Part shown: positions 15,091-25,818 of the stretch, piece by piece
Layout: every line of letters starts with the position of its first letter
Position numbering within the stretch: position 1 is the first letter of the stretch
Source: Cupriavidus taiwanensis
GTDB lineage: Bacteria > Pseudomonadota > Gammaproteobacteria > Burkholderiales > Burkholderiaceae
DNA length: 64,000 nucleotides
Assembly: GCF_900250115.1 (NCBI RefSeq)
Contig: NZ_LT984803.1
Coordinates: 3,313,583-3,377,582, forward strand
Reading direction: 5' to 3'
Made by a program: the position numbers and the translations under genes
Notes under the pieces: generated by a model
Seen by the model: only the letters and a program-made list of their open reading frames with translations
The model's database searches: none
What the model was told of the DNA's origin: nothing

Positions 15091-17550
15091 ATGACTATGA
15101 CCACCCACGCTAACCGACCTGTTTTCAAGACCGCCTGCGCCCGCGCCGTGGCATTGCTCTGCGGGCTCTCCTTGCTGGCACCCGCGCCGCTGTGGGCCCA
15201 GCCCGGCGCGCCCGCCGCACGCAGCCAGGGCACGCCACCCGCCCCGCCCGACGTGACCCCCGCCAATCGCGACCAGGTCGTGCTGAACTTCGTCAACGCC
15301 GACCTCGACTCCGTGATCAAGGCGGTCGGCCAGGCCACCGGCAAGAACTTCGTCATCGACCCGCGCGTGAAGGGCACCGTCAACCTCGTCACGGAGCAGC
15401 CGGTGTCGCGCGCGCAGGCGCTGCAGACGCTGGGCTCGGTGCTGCGCATGCAGGGCTATGCCATGGTCGAGAGCAACGGCTTCACCAAGGTCGTGCCCGA
15501 AGCCGATGCCAAGCTGCAGGGCTCGCCCACCGTGATCGGCGGCGCCCCCAGCCGCGGCGACCAGGTGGTGACGCAGGTGTTCCGGCTGAACTATGAATCG
15601 GCCAACAATCTGGTGCCGGTGCTGCGCCCGATGATCGCGCCCAACAACACCATCACCGCCTATCCGGCCAACAACACGCTGGTCATCACCGACTACGCCG
15701 ACAACCTGCGCCGCATCGCGCGCATCATCGCCGCGGTCGATGCGCCGGCCTCGGGCGAGGTCGAGCTGGTGCCGCTCAAGCACGCGCTGGCCAGCGACAC
15801 CGCGGCGGTGCTGCAGAAGCTGCTCGATCCCGCCGCCGCGGGCGCCACCAGCGGCGGCGCGCCGGGCCTCGATGCCAGCCTGCGCACCTCGGTGGTGGCG
15901 GAGCCGCGCAGCAATGCGCTGATGATCCGCGCCACCAGCCGCGCGCGCCTGCAGCAGGCGCGCCACCTGATCGAGAAACTCGACCAGCCCTATGCGCGCC
16001 CCGGCAACATCTGGGTGGTGCCGCTGAAGAACGCCGATGCGATCAAGCTGGCGGCGACGCTGCGCGCCATCGTCGCCGCCGACAGCAGCTTCGCCACCAC
16101 CACCCAGCCCGGCGCACAGGCCGGCGGCATCGGCGGCGCGGCGGGCATGACCAATGTCTCGACACCGACCGGGGGCCAGTTCACCGGCGGCGCCACCACC
16201 ACCCAGACCGGCATGCGCAGCGGCACCGGCACCGGCGGCGGCACCGGCGGCGCCTATGGCAGTTCGGCCTTTGCCGCATCGTTCGGCACCAATACGCAGC
16301 CGACCACCGGCGGCATCATCCAGGCCGACCCTTCCACCAACTCGCTGATCATCACCGCCAGCGAACCGGTCTACCGTAACCTGCGCGGCGTGATCGACGA
16401 CCTCGACGCGCGCCGCGCACAGGTCTATATCGAGTCGATGATCGTCGAAGTGACCGCCACCCAGGCGAGCGAGCTTGGCATCCAGTGGCAAGGCCTGATC
16501 AGCTCGTCGAGCGGCAACAACAACGTCTTTGCCGGGACCAACTTCGGCACCGGCGGACAGAACATCCTCAACCTGACCCTGGCCGGCGCCCTGGCCGACA
16601 GCAACCGCTCCGCCGGCATCCTTGCCGCGCAGCAGCTGGTCCCCGATATCGGCGGCCTGAACCTGGGCATCGTCAACCGCGCCATGGGCCTGGGCGCCCT
16701 GCTGCGCGCGCTGGGCACCAATGGCAGCGTCAACCTTCTGTCCACCCCGAACCTGATCACGCTCGAGAACGAGGAAGCCAAGATCCTGATCGGCCAGAAC
16801 ATCCCGATCACCACCGGCTCCTACGCCCAGACCGGCGGCGCGGCCTCGGTCACGCCGTTCCAGACCTTCGACCGCAAGGACGTGGGCATCACGCTGCGCG
16901 TCAAGCCGCAGATCACCGACGGGGGGCTGGTGAAGATGCAGATCTTCCAGGAATCGTCGAACGTGGTGCAGGCGACCGCCAACCTGATCCAGGGCCCGAC
17001 CACCAATGTGCGCTCGATCGAGACCAATGTGCTGGTCGACGACGGCCAGATCATCGTGCTGGGCGGCCTGATCGAGGACTCGTATGGGGACGGCGTGCAG
17101 AAGGTGCCGCTGCTCGGCGATATCCCGTGGATCGGCGGCCTGTTCCGCTATGAGAACAAGAACCGCTCCAAGACCAACCTGCTGGTGTTCCTGCGCCCAT
17201 ATGTGATGCGCACGTCCGGCGCCGCCGACCGCCTGACGCAGGACCGCTACGACTATATGCGCGCGCAGCAGCAGAGCTATGTTTCGCCTAACATCATGAT
17301 GCGGGACACCAACACGCCGATGCTGCCGCCGGCCGACGCGCCCACCGCGCCGTTCGTCGACCCGCGCGCCAACGGCCCGGTGGCCGGACCGATGCCGCTG
17401 CCGCAGACGCTGCCGCAAGGCGCCCCGCAGCAGCCGGGCCTGCCGCAGCCCTTGCAGCAGGTCCCGCAACAGGTACCGCAAGCGCCGCAACCCCCGGTGA
17501 GCGCGCCGCAGCCGCTGAACCAGCGCGGCGAATCCGCGCTCCCGTACTGA
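15091..17550 (+). CDS. gspD: Type II secretion outer-membrane secretin GspD
   Basis: 819-residue secretin that forms the outer-membrane channel. It has a Sec signal peptide (residues about 1-33, ending LWAQ), an N0 domain (LNFVNADLDSVIKAVGQATG), N1-N3 repeats with a Gly/Thr-rich loop around residues 340-395, and then the secretin core. The core has RAQVYIESMIVEVTA, VNLLSTPNLITLENEEAKI and VLGGLIEDSYGDG. The C-terminal 90 residues are rich in Pro and Gln. ATG 15091 and 15097 are both possible starts. There is no pilotin gene next to it. It follows gspN by 28 bases. Confidence 0.97.
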   Translation: MTMTTHANRPVFKTACARAVALLCGLSLLAPAPLWAQPGAPAARSQGTPPAPPDVTPANRDQVVLNFVNADLDSVIKAVGQATGKNFVIDPRVKGTVNLVTEQPVSRAQALQTLGSVLRMQGYAMVESNGFTKVVPEADAKLQGSPTVIGGAPSRGDQVVTQVFRLNYESANNLVPVLRPMIAPNNTITAYPANNTLVITDYADNLRRIARIIAAVDAPASGEVELVPLKHALASDTAAVLQKLLDPAAAGATSGGAPGLDASLRTSVVAEPRSNALMIRATSRARLQQARHLIEKLDQPYARPGNIWVVPLKNADAIKLAATLRAIVAADSSFATTTQPGAQAGGIGGAAGMTNVSTPTGGQFTGGATTTQTGMRSGTGTGGGTGGAYGSSAFAASFGTNTQPTTGGIIQADPSTNSLIITASEPVYRNLRGVIDDLDARRAQVYIESMIVEVTATQASELGIQWQGLISSSSGNNNVFAGTNFGTGGQNILNLTLAGALADSNRSAGILAAQQLVPDIGGLNLGIVNRAMGLGALLRALGTNGSVNLLSTPNLITLENEEAKILIGQNIPITTGSYAQTGGAASVTPFQTFDRKDVGITLRVKPQITDGGLVKMQIFQESSNVVQATANLIQGPTTNVRSIETNVLVDDGQIIVLGGLIEDSYGDGVQKVPLLGDIPWIGGLFRYENKNRSKTNLLVFLRPYVMRTSGAADRLTQDRYDYMRAQQQSYVSPNIMMRDTNTPMLPPADAPTAPFVDPRANGPVAGPMPLPQTLPQGAPQQPGLPQPLQQVPQQVPQAPQPPVSAPQPLNQRGESALPY

Positions 17551-17558
17551 GCCCCGTC

Positions 17559-19106
<1,548 letters not shown>

Positions 19107-19121
19107 CGCGGAGCCGCCTGC

Positions 19122-20339
19122 ATGCCAGCTTTCCGCTATGAAGCCGCCGACGCCGCCGGCAAGACCGACCGCGGCGTGATCGAGGCCGACAGCGCGCGCC
19201 AGGCCCGCACCCAGCTGCGCGCGCGCGGGCTGACGCCGCTGACCGTCGATGCACTGGCCGGCGCGGGCCTGGCGCCGCGCGCCGGCAGCCAGCTGTTCGC
19301 GCGCAAGCTGTCGACGCAGGAGCAGGCGCTGTTCACGCGCCAGCTGGCCAGCCTGATCGTCGCCGGCCTGCCGCTGGACGAAGCGCTGGGCGCGCTCGCC
19401 GACCAGGCCGAGCGGCCCTATGTGCATGAACTGCTGGCCGGCATCCGCGCCGAGGTGATGGGCGGCAGCGCGCTGTCGGTGGCGCTGGCGCAGCACCCGC
19501 GCGATTTTCCGGACATCTACCGCGCGCTGGTCTCGGCCGGCGAGCACTCCGGCCACCTGGGCGTGGTGCTGGAGCGGCTGGCCGGCTATATCGAGTCGCG
19601 CAACACCCTGACCTCCAAGATCCGGCTGGCCTTCACCTATCCGGCCATCGTCACGGTGGTGGCGTTCGCGATCGTGATCTTCCTGCTGTCGTACGTGGTG
19701 CCGCAGGTGGTGAGCGTGTTCGCCAACACCAAGCAGAAGCTGCCCACGCTGACCATCATCATGCTGTGGCTGTCGGATTCCGTGCGCAACTGGTGGTGGG
19801 CCGCGCTGGCGGTGATCGCGGTGGCCGCGTTCAGCATCCGCCGGCTGCTGCGCCAGCCCGCGGTGCGGCTCGAATGGCACCGCTGGCTGCTGACCGCGCC
19901 GCTGCTGGGCAAGCTGGTGCGCGGCTATAACACCGCGCGCTTTGCCGGCACGCTGGCGATCCTGGTTTCCGCGGGTGTGCCGATCCTGCGCAGCCTGCAG
20001 GCTGCCGGCGAGACCCTGACCAACGAGGCGCTGCGGGCCAATGTCGAAGACGCCAACACCCGGGTGCGCGAAGGCGCCTCACTGGCGCGCGCGCTGGCGG
20101 CGCAGAACCAGTTTCCGCCGGTGCTGGTGCACCTGATCCGCTCGGGCGAAGCCACCGGCAACCTGCCGGTGATGCTGGACCGTGCCGCGCAGGGCGAAGC
20201 GCAGGAACTGGAACGCCGCACGCTGTTCCTGACCAGCCTGCTGGAACCACTGCTGATCTTGACCATGGGCGTGGTGGTGCTGCTGATCGTGCTGGCGGTG
20301 CTGATGCCGATCATCGAGATCAACCAGCTGGTGCGGTAG
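19122..20339 (+). CDS. gspF: Type II secretion inner-membrane platform protein GspF
   Basis: 405-residue polytopic protein. Two homologous cytoplasmic domains (FTRQLASLIVAGLPLDEAL and FAGTLAILVSAGVPILRSL) alternate with three membrane helices, the last near the C-terminus (ILTMGVVVLLIVLAVLMPII). It is the rotor or scaffold on which GspE acts. Last gene of the gsp run. It converges on the NYN-domain gene, with about 100 bases between the two stops. Confidence 0.97.
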   Translation: MPAFRYEAADAAGKTDRGVIEADSARQARTQLRARGLTPLTVDALAGAGLAPRAGSQLFARKLSTQEQALFTRQLASLIVAGLPLDEALGALADQAERPYVHELLAGIRAEVMGGSALSVALAQHPRDFPDIYRALVSAGEHSGHLGVVLERLAGYIESRNTLTSKIRLAFTYPAIVTVVAFAIVIFLLSYVVPQVVSVFANTKQKLPTLTIIMLWLSDSVRNWWWAALAVIAVAAFSIRRLLRQPAVRLEWHRWLLTAPLLGKLVRGYNTARFAGTLAILVSAGVPILRSLQAAGETLTNEALRANVEDANTRVREGASLARALAAQNQFPPVLVHLIRSGEATGNLPVMLDRAAQGEAQELERRTLFLTSLLEPLLILTMGVVVLLIVLAVLMPIIEINQLVR

Positions 20340-20442
20340 CGGCGCGGGCGCCGGCATACCGACAACGCTCGCATTGCCTGACGCCCTGATGACTCTACCC
20401 TCTCCCGCGAAGTGGAAGAGGGGAGAAAACCAACAGCCGCTT

Positions 20443-21720
20443 TTACTCAGTCTTCTTGCTCGGACGCTTGCGCGTCTTGCGCGCCGGTGCCGGTGCCGGT
20501 GCGGTTTCGGCTTCAGCAACGGCCGGCTGGGGTTCCGCCTCCACCGTCGCCGTCAGCACCGTCGTGCCCGGCGCCGCGAACACCGACTGGTCGATCGGCC
20601 ACGGGGTCTCGCTCAGCGTCACCTCCGGCCGGCGCGCCGCACGCTTGCGCGCGCTGGCCCGGTTGGCCGTCTTCGGCTCCGGGTCGGGCTGCGGCGCGGC
20701 TTCCAGCGGCGGCACGGGTTGCGGCACGGGTTGCGGCTCCGGCTCGGCCTGCACCACATCGGCGGCGACAAAGGTCGGCTCCGCTTGCGCCGGCGCCGCG
20801 GGCTCGGGGGCAACCGTCTCCGGCGTGGGCAGCGGCTCGACCCCGCGGGCCGGCTCGGGTACTTCCGCGGGCGCGGGAGCGTGCTGGCGCCGCGCCGGCT
20901 CGGCAACCTGGGCCGGCGGCTGCGCTGCGCGCTGCTGCGGCTCGCCGCCCTTGGCGCGCTTCTTCAGCCGTACCCAGATGGTCTTGTTGTTGCCACCATT
21001 GCGGGTCTCGACCTCGAACAGGCCGGTCGCCGCGACCAGCTCCGACAGCTTGCCGTAGCCGTAGTTGCGCGAATCGAATTCCGGCGCCTGCTTGGCGATG
21101 TGGTTGCCCATGCTGCCCAGCGTCAGCCAGCCGTCTTCGTCCGACACCGCCTGCGCCGCGTTCTGCAGCAGCCGCACCAGGCGCGAGTCCTGGCGCAGCT
21201 CGCCGGTGCTGCGCTTGCGCGTGGGCGCGGCGGCGCCATCGGCACCGTCAGCGCCTTCGGTATCGACCTCGGCGCGCAGCACGTCGGAATAGATGAACTT
21301 GTCGCAGGCGGTGACGAACGGCTTGGGCGTCTTGCGCTCGCCAAAGCCATAGACCGTCAGGCCCTGCTCGCGGATGCGCGAGGCCAGCCGGGTGAAGTCG
21401 CTGTCGCTGGAGACGATGCAGAAGCCATCGAAGCGCCCGGTGTAGAGCAGGTCCATGGCGTCGATGATCATGGCGCTGTCGGTCGCGTTCTTGCCGACGG
21501 TATAGCGGAACTGCTGGATCGGCTGGATCGAGTGCGACAGCAGGCGTTCCTTCCAGCCGGCCAGGTTGGGGCGGGTCCAGTCGCCGTAGATGCGCTTGAC
21601 GGCGGCCACGCCGTACTTGGCGACCTCGGCCAGCAGGCCTTCGACGATGGCGGGCGCCGCGTTGTCGGCGTCGATCAGCACGGCCAGGGTCGCGGTGCCC
21701 TGGCGGGGGGAAATGGTCAT
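20443..21720 (-). CDS. NYN-domain ribonuclease-like protein with OST-HTH/LOTUS domain
   Basis: 425-residue protein. An N-terminal NYN (PIN-like) domain has conserved acidic residues in LAVLIDADNA (Asp17, Asp19), DSAMIIDAMDLLYTG and FCIVSSDSDFTRLASRIRE, matching a metal-dependent nuclease site. After about residue 180 an OST-HTH/LOTUS RNA-binding domain follows (SRLVRLLQNAAQAV, DEDGWLTLGSMGNHIAKQ, NYGYGKLSELVAATGLFEVE). The last 170 residues are low-complexity Pro/Ala/Glu with a basic end (RKTRKRPSKKTE). The start at 21720 coincides with the family N-terminus. Family architecture suggests RNA cleavage or RNA binding. The substrate is unknown. Confidence 0.85.
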   Translation of the reverse strand: MTISPRQGTATLAVLIDADNAAPAIVEGLLAEVAKYGVAAVKRIYGDWTRPNLAGWKERLLSHSIQPIQQFRYTVGKNATDSAMIIDAMDLLYTGRFDGFCIVSSDSDFTRLASRIREQGLTVYGFGERKTPKPFVTACDKFIYSDVLRAEVDTEGADGADGAAAPTRKRSTGELRQDSRLVRLLQNAAQAVSDEDGWLTLGSMGNHIAKQAPEFDSRNYGYGKLSELVAATGLFEVETRNGGNNKTIWVRLKKRAKGGEPQQRAAQPPAQVAEPARRQHAPAPAEVPEPARGVEPLPTPETVAPEPAAPAQAEPTFVAADVVQAEPEPQPVPQPVPPLEAAPQPDPEPKTANRASARKRAARRPEVTLSETPWPIDQSVFAAPGTTVLTATVEAEPQPAVAEAETAPAPAPARKTRKRPSKKTE

Positions 21721-22058
21721 GTTCGGATATTCGCTGGCAAGCCGCGCACCGGCGCGGGCGGACAAGGGATCGGGTTGCACCAGGCTGGCAACGCAGATAT
21801 GACGCACAAGAGACCGCACGGCCTCGGCGCGGACGCTCTCGATGCAACGCAGTGTACACGCCAGGCCCTGTCGATACGGGAAATCACGGGCGTGGCCGGC
21901 ATGCTTTGTGCTGCATTGCAAGGTACCGCCGGTTTTGTGGCGGTGCTACCATGCCGCGCAGAGACACAGCCACCCCGGCCCTTCACAAGAGGCGACGAGG
22001 CGGTTGCCCACAACTGCAGGTTTCGGTGATCCCGACAGCACGCCATAGAGGAGCACGC
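21721..22058. promoter_or_regulatory. Divergent region between the NYN gene and the oxidoreductase gene
   Basis: About 340 bases with no supported gene; it must carry both divergent promoters. A weak imperfect hairpin is visible at about 21920-21953 (arms related to GGTACCGCC and GGCGGTGCTACC). The right edge has a strong GAGGAG ribosome site for the oxidoreductase. Confidence 0.35.
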
Positions 22059-25000
22059 ATGAATGCCCCCCTGACCTCGCCGGTCAGCGACGCCATCCGC
22101 CAGGCGCTCGCCAACGTTTCCCTCGAAGACAAATACACCCTCGAACGCGGCCGCATCTACATCAGCGGCACGCAGGCGCTGGTGCGCCTGCCGATGCTGC
22201 AGCAGGAGCGCGACCACGCCGCCGGGCTGAACACCGCCGGCTTTATTTCCGGCTACCGCGGCTCGCCGCTGGGCGCGCTCGACCAGTCGCTGTGGAAGGC
22301 CAAGAAGCACCTGGCCGCGCACAACATCGTGTTCCAGGCCGGCCTGAACGAAGACCTCGCCGCGACGTCGGTGTGGGGCTCGCAGCAGGTCAACATGTAT
22401 CCCGATGCCAGGTTCGACGGGGTCTTCGGCATGTGGTACGGCAAGGGGCCGGGCGTGGACCGCACCGGCGACGTGTTCAAGCATGCCAATTCCGCGGGCT
22501 CCTCGAGGCACGGCGGCGTGCTGGTGCTGGCCGGCGACGACCACTCGGCCAAGTCGTCGACGCTGGCGCACCAGTCCGAGCACATCTTCAAGGCCTGCGG
22601 CCTGCCGGTGCTGTATCCGTCCAACGTGCAGGAATACCTGGACTACGGCCTGCACGGCTGGGCCATGAGCCGCTACTCCGGACTATGGGTGGCGATGAAG
22701 TGCGTCACCGACGTGGTGGAATCGTCGGCCTCGGTCGAGCTGGACCCGCACCGCGTGCAGATCGCGCTGCCGGGCGACTTCATCATGCCGCCGGGCGGCC
22801 TCAACATCCGCTGGCCCGATCCACCGCTGGAGCAGGAGGCGCGGCTGCTCGACTACAAGTGGTACGCCGGGCTGGCCTATGTGCGCGCCAACAAGCTGGA
22901 CCGGATCGAGATCGACTCGCCGCATGCGCGCTTCGGCATCATGACCGGCGGCAAGGCCTATCTGGACACGCGCCAGGCGCTGGCCGACCTGGGCCTGGAC
23001 GACGCCACCTGCGCGCAGATCGGCATCCGGCTGTACAAGGTGGGCTGCGTGTGGCCGCTCGAAGCGCATGGCGCGCGCGCCTTTGCCGAAGGGCTGCAGG
23101 AAATCCTGGTGGTCGAAGAGAAGCGCCAGATCATGGAGTACGCGCTCAAGGAAGAGCTGTACAACTGGCGCGACGATGTCCGCCCCAAGGTCTACGGCAA
23201 GTTCGACGAGAAGGACAACGCCGGCGGCGAATGGTCGATCCCGCAGGGCCACTGGCTGCTGCCGGCGCACTACGAGCTGTCGCCGGCGATCATCGCCAAG
23301 GCCATCGCCACGCGCCTGGACAAGTTCGACCTGCCGGTGGACGTGCGCGCGCGCATCACCGCGCGCCTGGCCATCATCGAGGCCAAGGAAAAGGCGCTGG
23401 CCACGCCGCGCGTGGTCGGCCAGCAGAAGGCCGAGCGCAAGCCGTGGTTCTGCTCGGGCTGCCCGCACAACACCTCGACCAACGTGCCCGAGGGCTCGCG
23501 CGCGCTGGCCGGCATCGGCTGCCACTACATGACGGTGTGGATGGACCGCAGCACCAGCACCTTCAGCCAGATGGGCGGCGAAGGCGTGGCGTGGATCGGC
23601 CAGGCGCCGTTTGCCGGCGACAAGCATGTGTTTGCCAACCTGGGCGACGGCACCTACTTCCACTCCGGCCTGCTGGCGATCCGCGCGTCGATCGCCGCGG
23701 GCGTCAACATTACCTACAAGATCCTGTACAACGACGCCGTGGCGATGACCGGCGGCCAGCCGGTCGACGGCCAGCTGTCGGTGCAGGACATCGCCTGGCA
23801 GGTGCACAGCGAGGGCGCGACGCGGATCGTTATCGTTACTGACCAGCCGGAGAAGTACAATGCGGCGATCAAGCTGCCGCAAGGCATCGACATCCATCAC
23901 CGCGACCAGCTCGACCGCGTGCAGCGCGATTTGCGCGAGGTGCCGGGTTGCACCATCCTGATCTACGACCAGACCTGCGCGACCGAGAAGCGCCGCCGCC
24001 GCAAGCGCGGCACGATGGAAGACCCGGCCCGCCGCGTCTTCATCAATGACGCGGTGTGCGAAGGCTGCGGCGATTGCTCGGTCAAGTCGAACTGTTTGTC
24101 GGTGGAGCCGCTGGAGACCGATTTCGGCACCAAGCGCCAGATCAACCAGTCGTCGTGCAACAAGGACTTCTCGTGTCTGAACGGCTTCTGCCCGAGCTTT
24201 GTTTCGGCCGAAGGCGCACAGGTGCGCAAGCCCGAGCAGCACGGCGTGTCGATGGACAGCCTGCCGGCGCTGCCTGAGCCGCAACTGCCGGCGATCCGCC
24301 GCGCCTACGGCATCCTCGTGACCGGCGTCGGCGGCACCGGCGTGGTGACCATCGGCGGCCTGCTGGGCATGGCCGCGCATCTGGAGAACAAGGGCGTCAC
24401 CGTGCTCGACATGGCCGGGCTGGCGCAGAAAGGCGGCGCGGTGCTGTCGCACGTGCAACTGGCCGCACGCCCCGACGACCTGCATGCCACCCGCATCGCC
24501 ATGGGCGAGGCCGACCTGGTGATCGGCTGCGATGCCATCGTGTCGGCCACCGACGAAGTCCTGTCCAAGACCCAGGCCGGCCGCACTCGCGCCGTGGTCA
24601 ACACCGCGCAAACCCCGACCGCCGACTTCATCAAGAACCCGAAGTGGCAGTTCCCGGGGCTATCGGCCGAGCAGGACGTGCGCAATGCAGTGGGCGAGAA
24701 GTGCGACTTCATCAATGCCTCGGGCCTGGCGGTGGCGCTGCTGGGCGACGCCATCTACACCAACCCGCTGGTGCTGGGCTATGCCTGGCAGAAGGGCTGG
24801 ATCCCGCTGACGCTGCAGGCGCTGGAGCGCGCCATCGAGCTGAACGGGGTCGCGGTGGAAAAGAACAAGGCCGCATTCGACTGGGGCCGCCATATGGCGC
24901 ACGACCCCGAGCACGTGCTGTCGCTGAGCGGCAAGCTCAAGAGCACCGCCGAAGGCGCGGCCGTGGTCAAGCTGCCGGCATCGACCGGCGCCCTGCTCGA

Positions 25001-25664
25001 CAAGCTGATCGCACGCCGCGTGGAACATCTGACGGCGTACCAGGACGCGACTTATGCCAGCCGCTACCGTGAAGCGATCGAGCGCGTGCGCGCGGCCGAG
25101 AGCGCGCTGCTGGGCAGCGGCAAGGCCCTGCCGCTGACCGAGGCTGCGGCGCGCAACCTGGCCAAGCTGATGGCGTACAAGGACGAGTACGAAGTGGCGC
25201 GCCTCTATACGGATCCGGCCTTCCTCGACAAGCTGCGCGCGCAGTTCGAAGGCGAGCCCGGGCGCGACTACCAGCTCAACTTCTGGCTGGCCCCGCCGCT
25301 GAACGCGAAGCGCGACGACAAGGGCCACCTGGTCAAGCGCAGGTTCGGCCCGTCGACGATGAAGCTGTTCCGCGTGCTGGCAAAGCTGAAGGGACTGCGC
25401 GGCGGCATCTTCGATATCTTCGGCAAGACCGAAGAGCGCCGCACCGAGCGCGCGCTGATCGGCGAGTACCGTGCCTTGCTGGATGAACTGGTGGCGGGCC
25501 TCAATGCCGCCAACCACGACACCGCGGTGGCGCTGGCCAACCTGCCCGACGATATCCGCGGCTTCGGCCACGTGAAGGAAAACAACCTGAAGCCGGTACG
25601 GGCGCGCTGGACGAAACTGCTGGAGCAGTTCCGGCATCCGGAGACGGCGCAGCGGGCGGCCTGA
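22059..25664 (+). CDS. Fused indolepyruvate ferredoxin oxidoreductase (alpha, ferredoxin and gamma modules)
   Basis: 1201-residue enzyme predicted to oxidise aryl- or branched-chain 2-oxoacids to acyl-CoA with a low-potential acceptor. The N-terminal pyrimidine-binding domain includes GFISGYRGSPLGALDQ. The thiamine-diphosphate module includes PWFCSGCPHNTSTNVPEGSR and NLGDGTYFHSG. An iron-sulfur region (about residues 665-710) has CEGCGDCSVKSNC and a second Cys group ending FSCLNGFCPSF. The C-terminal gamma module has GVGGTGVVTIGGLLGMAAH. The single-chain form is usual in proteobacteria, whereas archaea have separate IorA and IorB subunits. The start follows GAGGAG. It is monocistronic. Exact substrate not determinable. 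Confidence 0.9.
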   Translation: MNAPLTSPVSDAIRQALANVSLEDKYTLERGRIYISGTQALVRLPMLQQERDHAAGLNTAGFISGYRGSPLGALDQSLWKAKKHLAAHNIVFQAGLNEDLAATSVWGSQQVNMYPDARFDGVFGMWYGKGPGVDRTGDVFKHANSAGSSRHGGVLVLAGDDHSAKSSTLAHQSEHIFKACGLPVLYPSNVQEYLDYGLHGWAMSRYSGLWVAMKCVTDVVESSASVELDPHRVQIALPGDFIMPPGGLNIRWPDPPLEQEARLLDYKWYAGLAYVRANKLDRIEIDSPHARFGIMTGGKAYLDTRQALADLGLDDATCAQIGIRLYKVGCVWPLEAHGARAFAEGLQEILVVEEKRQIMEYALKEELYNWRDDVRPKVYGKFDEKDNAGGEWSIPQGHWLLPAHYELSPAIIAKAIATRLDKFDLPVDVRARITARLAIIEAKEKALATPRVVGQQKAERKPWFCSGCPHNTSTNVPEGSRALAGIGCHYMTVWMDRSTSTFSQMGGEGVAWIGQAPFAGDKHVFANLGDGTYFHSGLLAIRASIAAGVNITYKILYNDAVAMTGGQPVDGQLSVQDIAWQVHSEGATRIVIVTDQPEKYNAAIKLPQGIDIHHRDQLDRVQRDLREVPGCTILIYDQTCATEKRRRRKRGTMEDPARRVFINDAVCEGCGDCSVKSNCLSVEPLETDFGTKRQINQSSCNKDFSCLNGFCPSFVSAEGAQVRKPEQHGVSMDSLPALPEPQLPAIRRAYGILVTGVGGTGVVTIGGLLGMAAHLENKGVTVLDMAGLAQKGGAVLSHVQLAARPDDLHATRIAMGEADLVIGCDAIVSATDEVLSKTQAGRTRAVVNTAQTPTADFIKNPKWQFPGLSAEQDVRNAVGEKCDFINASGLAVALLGDAIYTNPLVLGYAWQKGWIPLTLQALERAIELNGVAVEKNKAAFDWGRHMAHDPEHVLSLSGKLKSTAEGAAVVKLPASTGALLDKLIARRVEHLTAYQDATYASRYREAIERVRAAESALLGSGKALPLTEAAARNLAKLMAYKDEYEVARLYTDPAFLDKLRAQFEGEPGRDYQLNFWLAPPLNAKRDDKGHLVKRRFGPSTMKLFRVLAKLKGLRGGIFDIFGKTEERRTERALIGEYRALLDELVAGLNAANHDTAVALANLPDDIRGFGHVKENNLKPVRARWTKLLEQFRHPETAQRAA

Positions 25665-25675
25665 TGCGCGCTGTT

Positions 25676-25795
25676 GCTCCCCTCTCCCGCTTGCGGGAGA
25701 GGGGCCGGGGGAGAGGGCAGGAGTATCTCGATGCGTGGTGCCTTGCTGAACCACCCCTCACCCTGCCCTCTCGCCATGCGGGGAGAGGGAACACC
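25676..25795. repeat. REP-like palindromic element, two inverted-repeat units
   Basis: The first unit (about 25679-25716) is a perfect hairpin with arms CCCCTCTCCCGC and GCGGGAGAGGGG, followed by GGGGGAGAGGGC. The second unit (about 25757-25790) has CCCTCTCGCC with GGGGAGAGGG in the opposite orientation. Such CCCTCTCCCGC hairpins are scattered in intergenic positions of Burkholderiales genomes. It may also terminate the oxidoreductase transcript. A partial copy lies at about 20396-20427 after gspF. Confidence 0.7.
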
Positions 25796-25818
25796 ATGGG
25801 CAGGCGTGCGTCGTCGCC

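Noticed and set aside
15046..17490. 814-codon minus-strand open frame opposite gspD
   Set aside because: It is rich in His/Arg/Gly/Gln low-complexity sequence with no domain. gspD on the plus strand is unmistakable.
22683..24611. 642-codon minus-strand open frame opposite the oxidoreductase gene
   Set aside because: Typical antisense shadow of high-GC coding sequence; no ribosome site or family motif.
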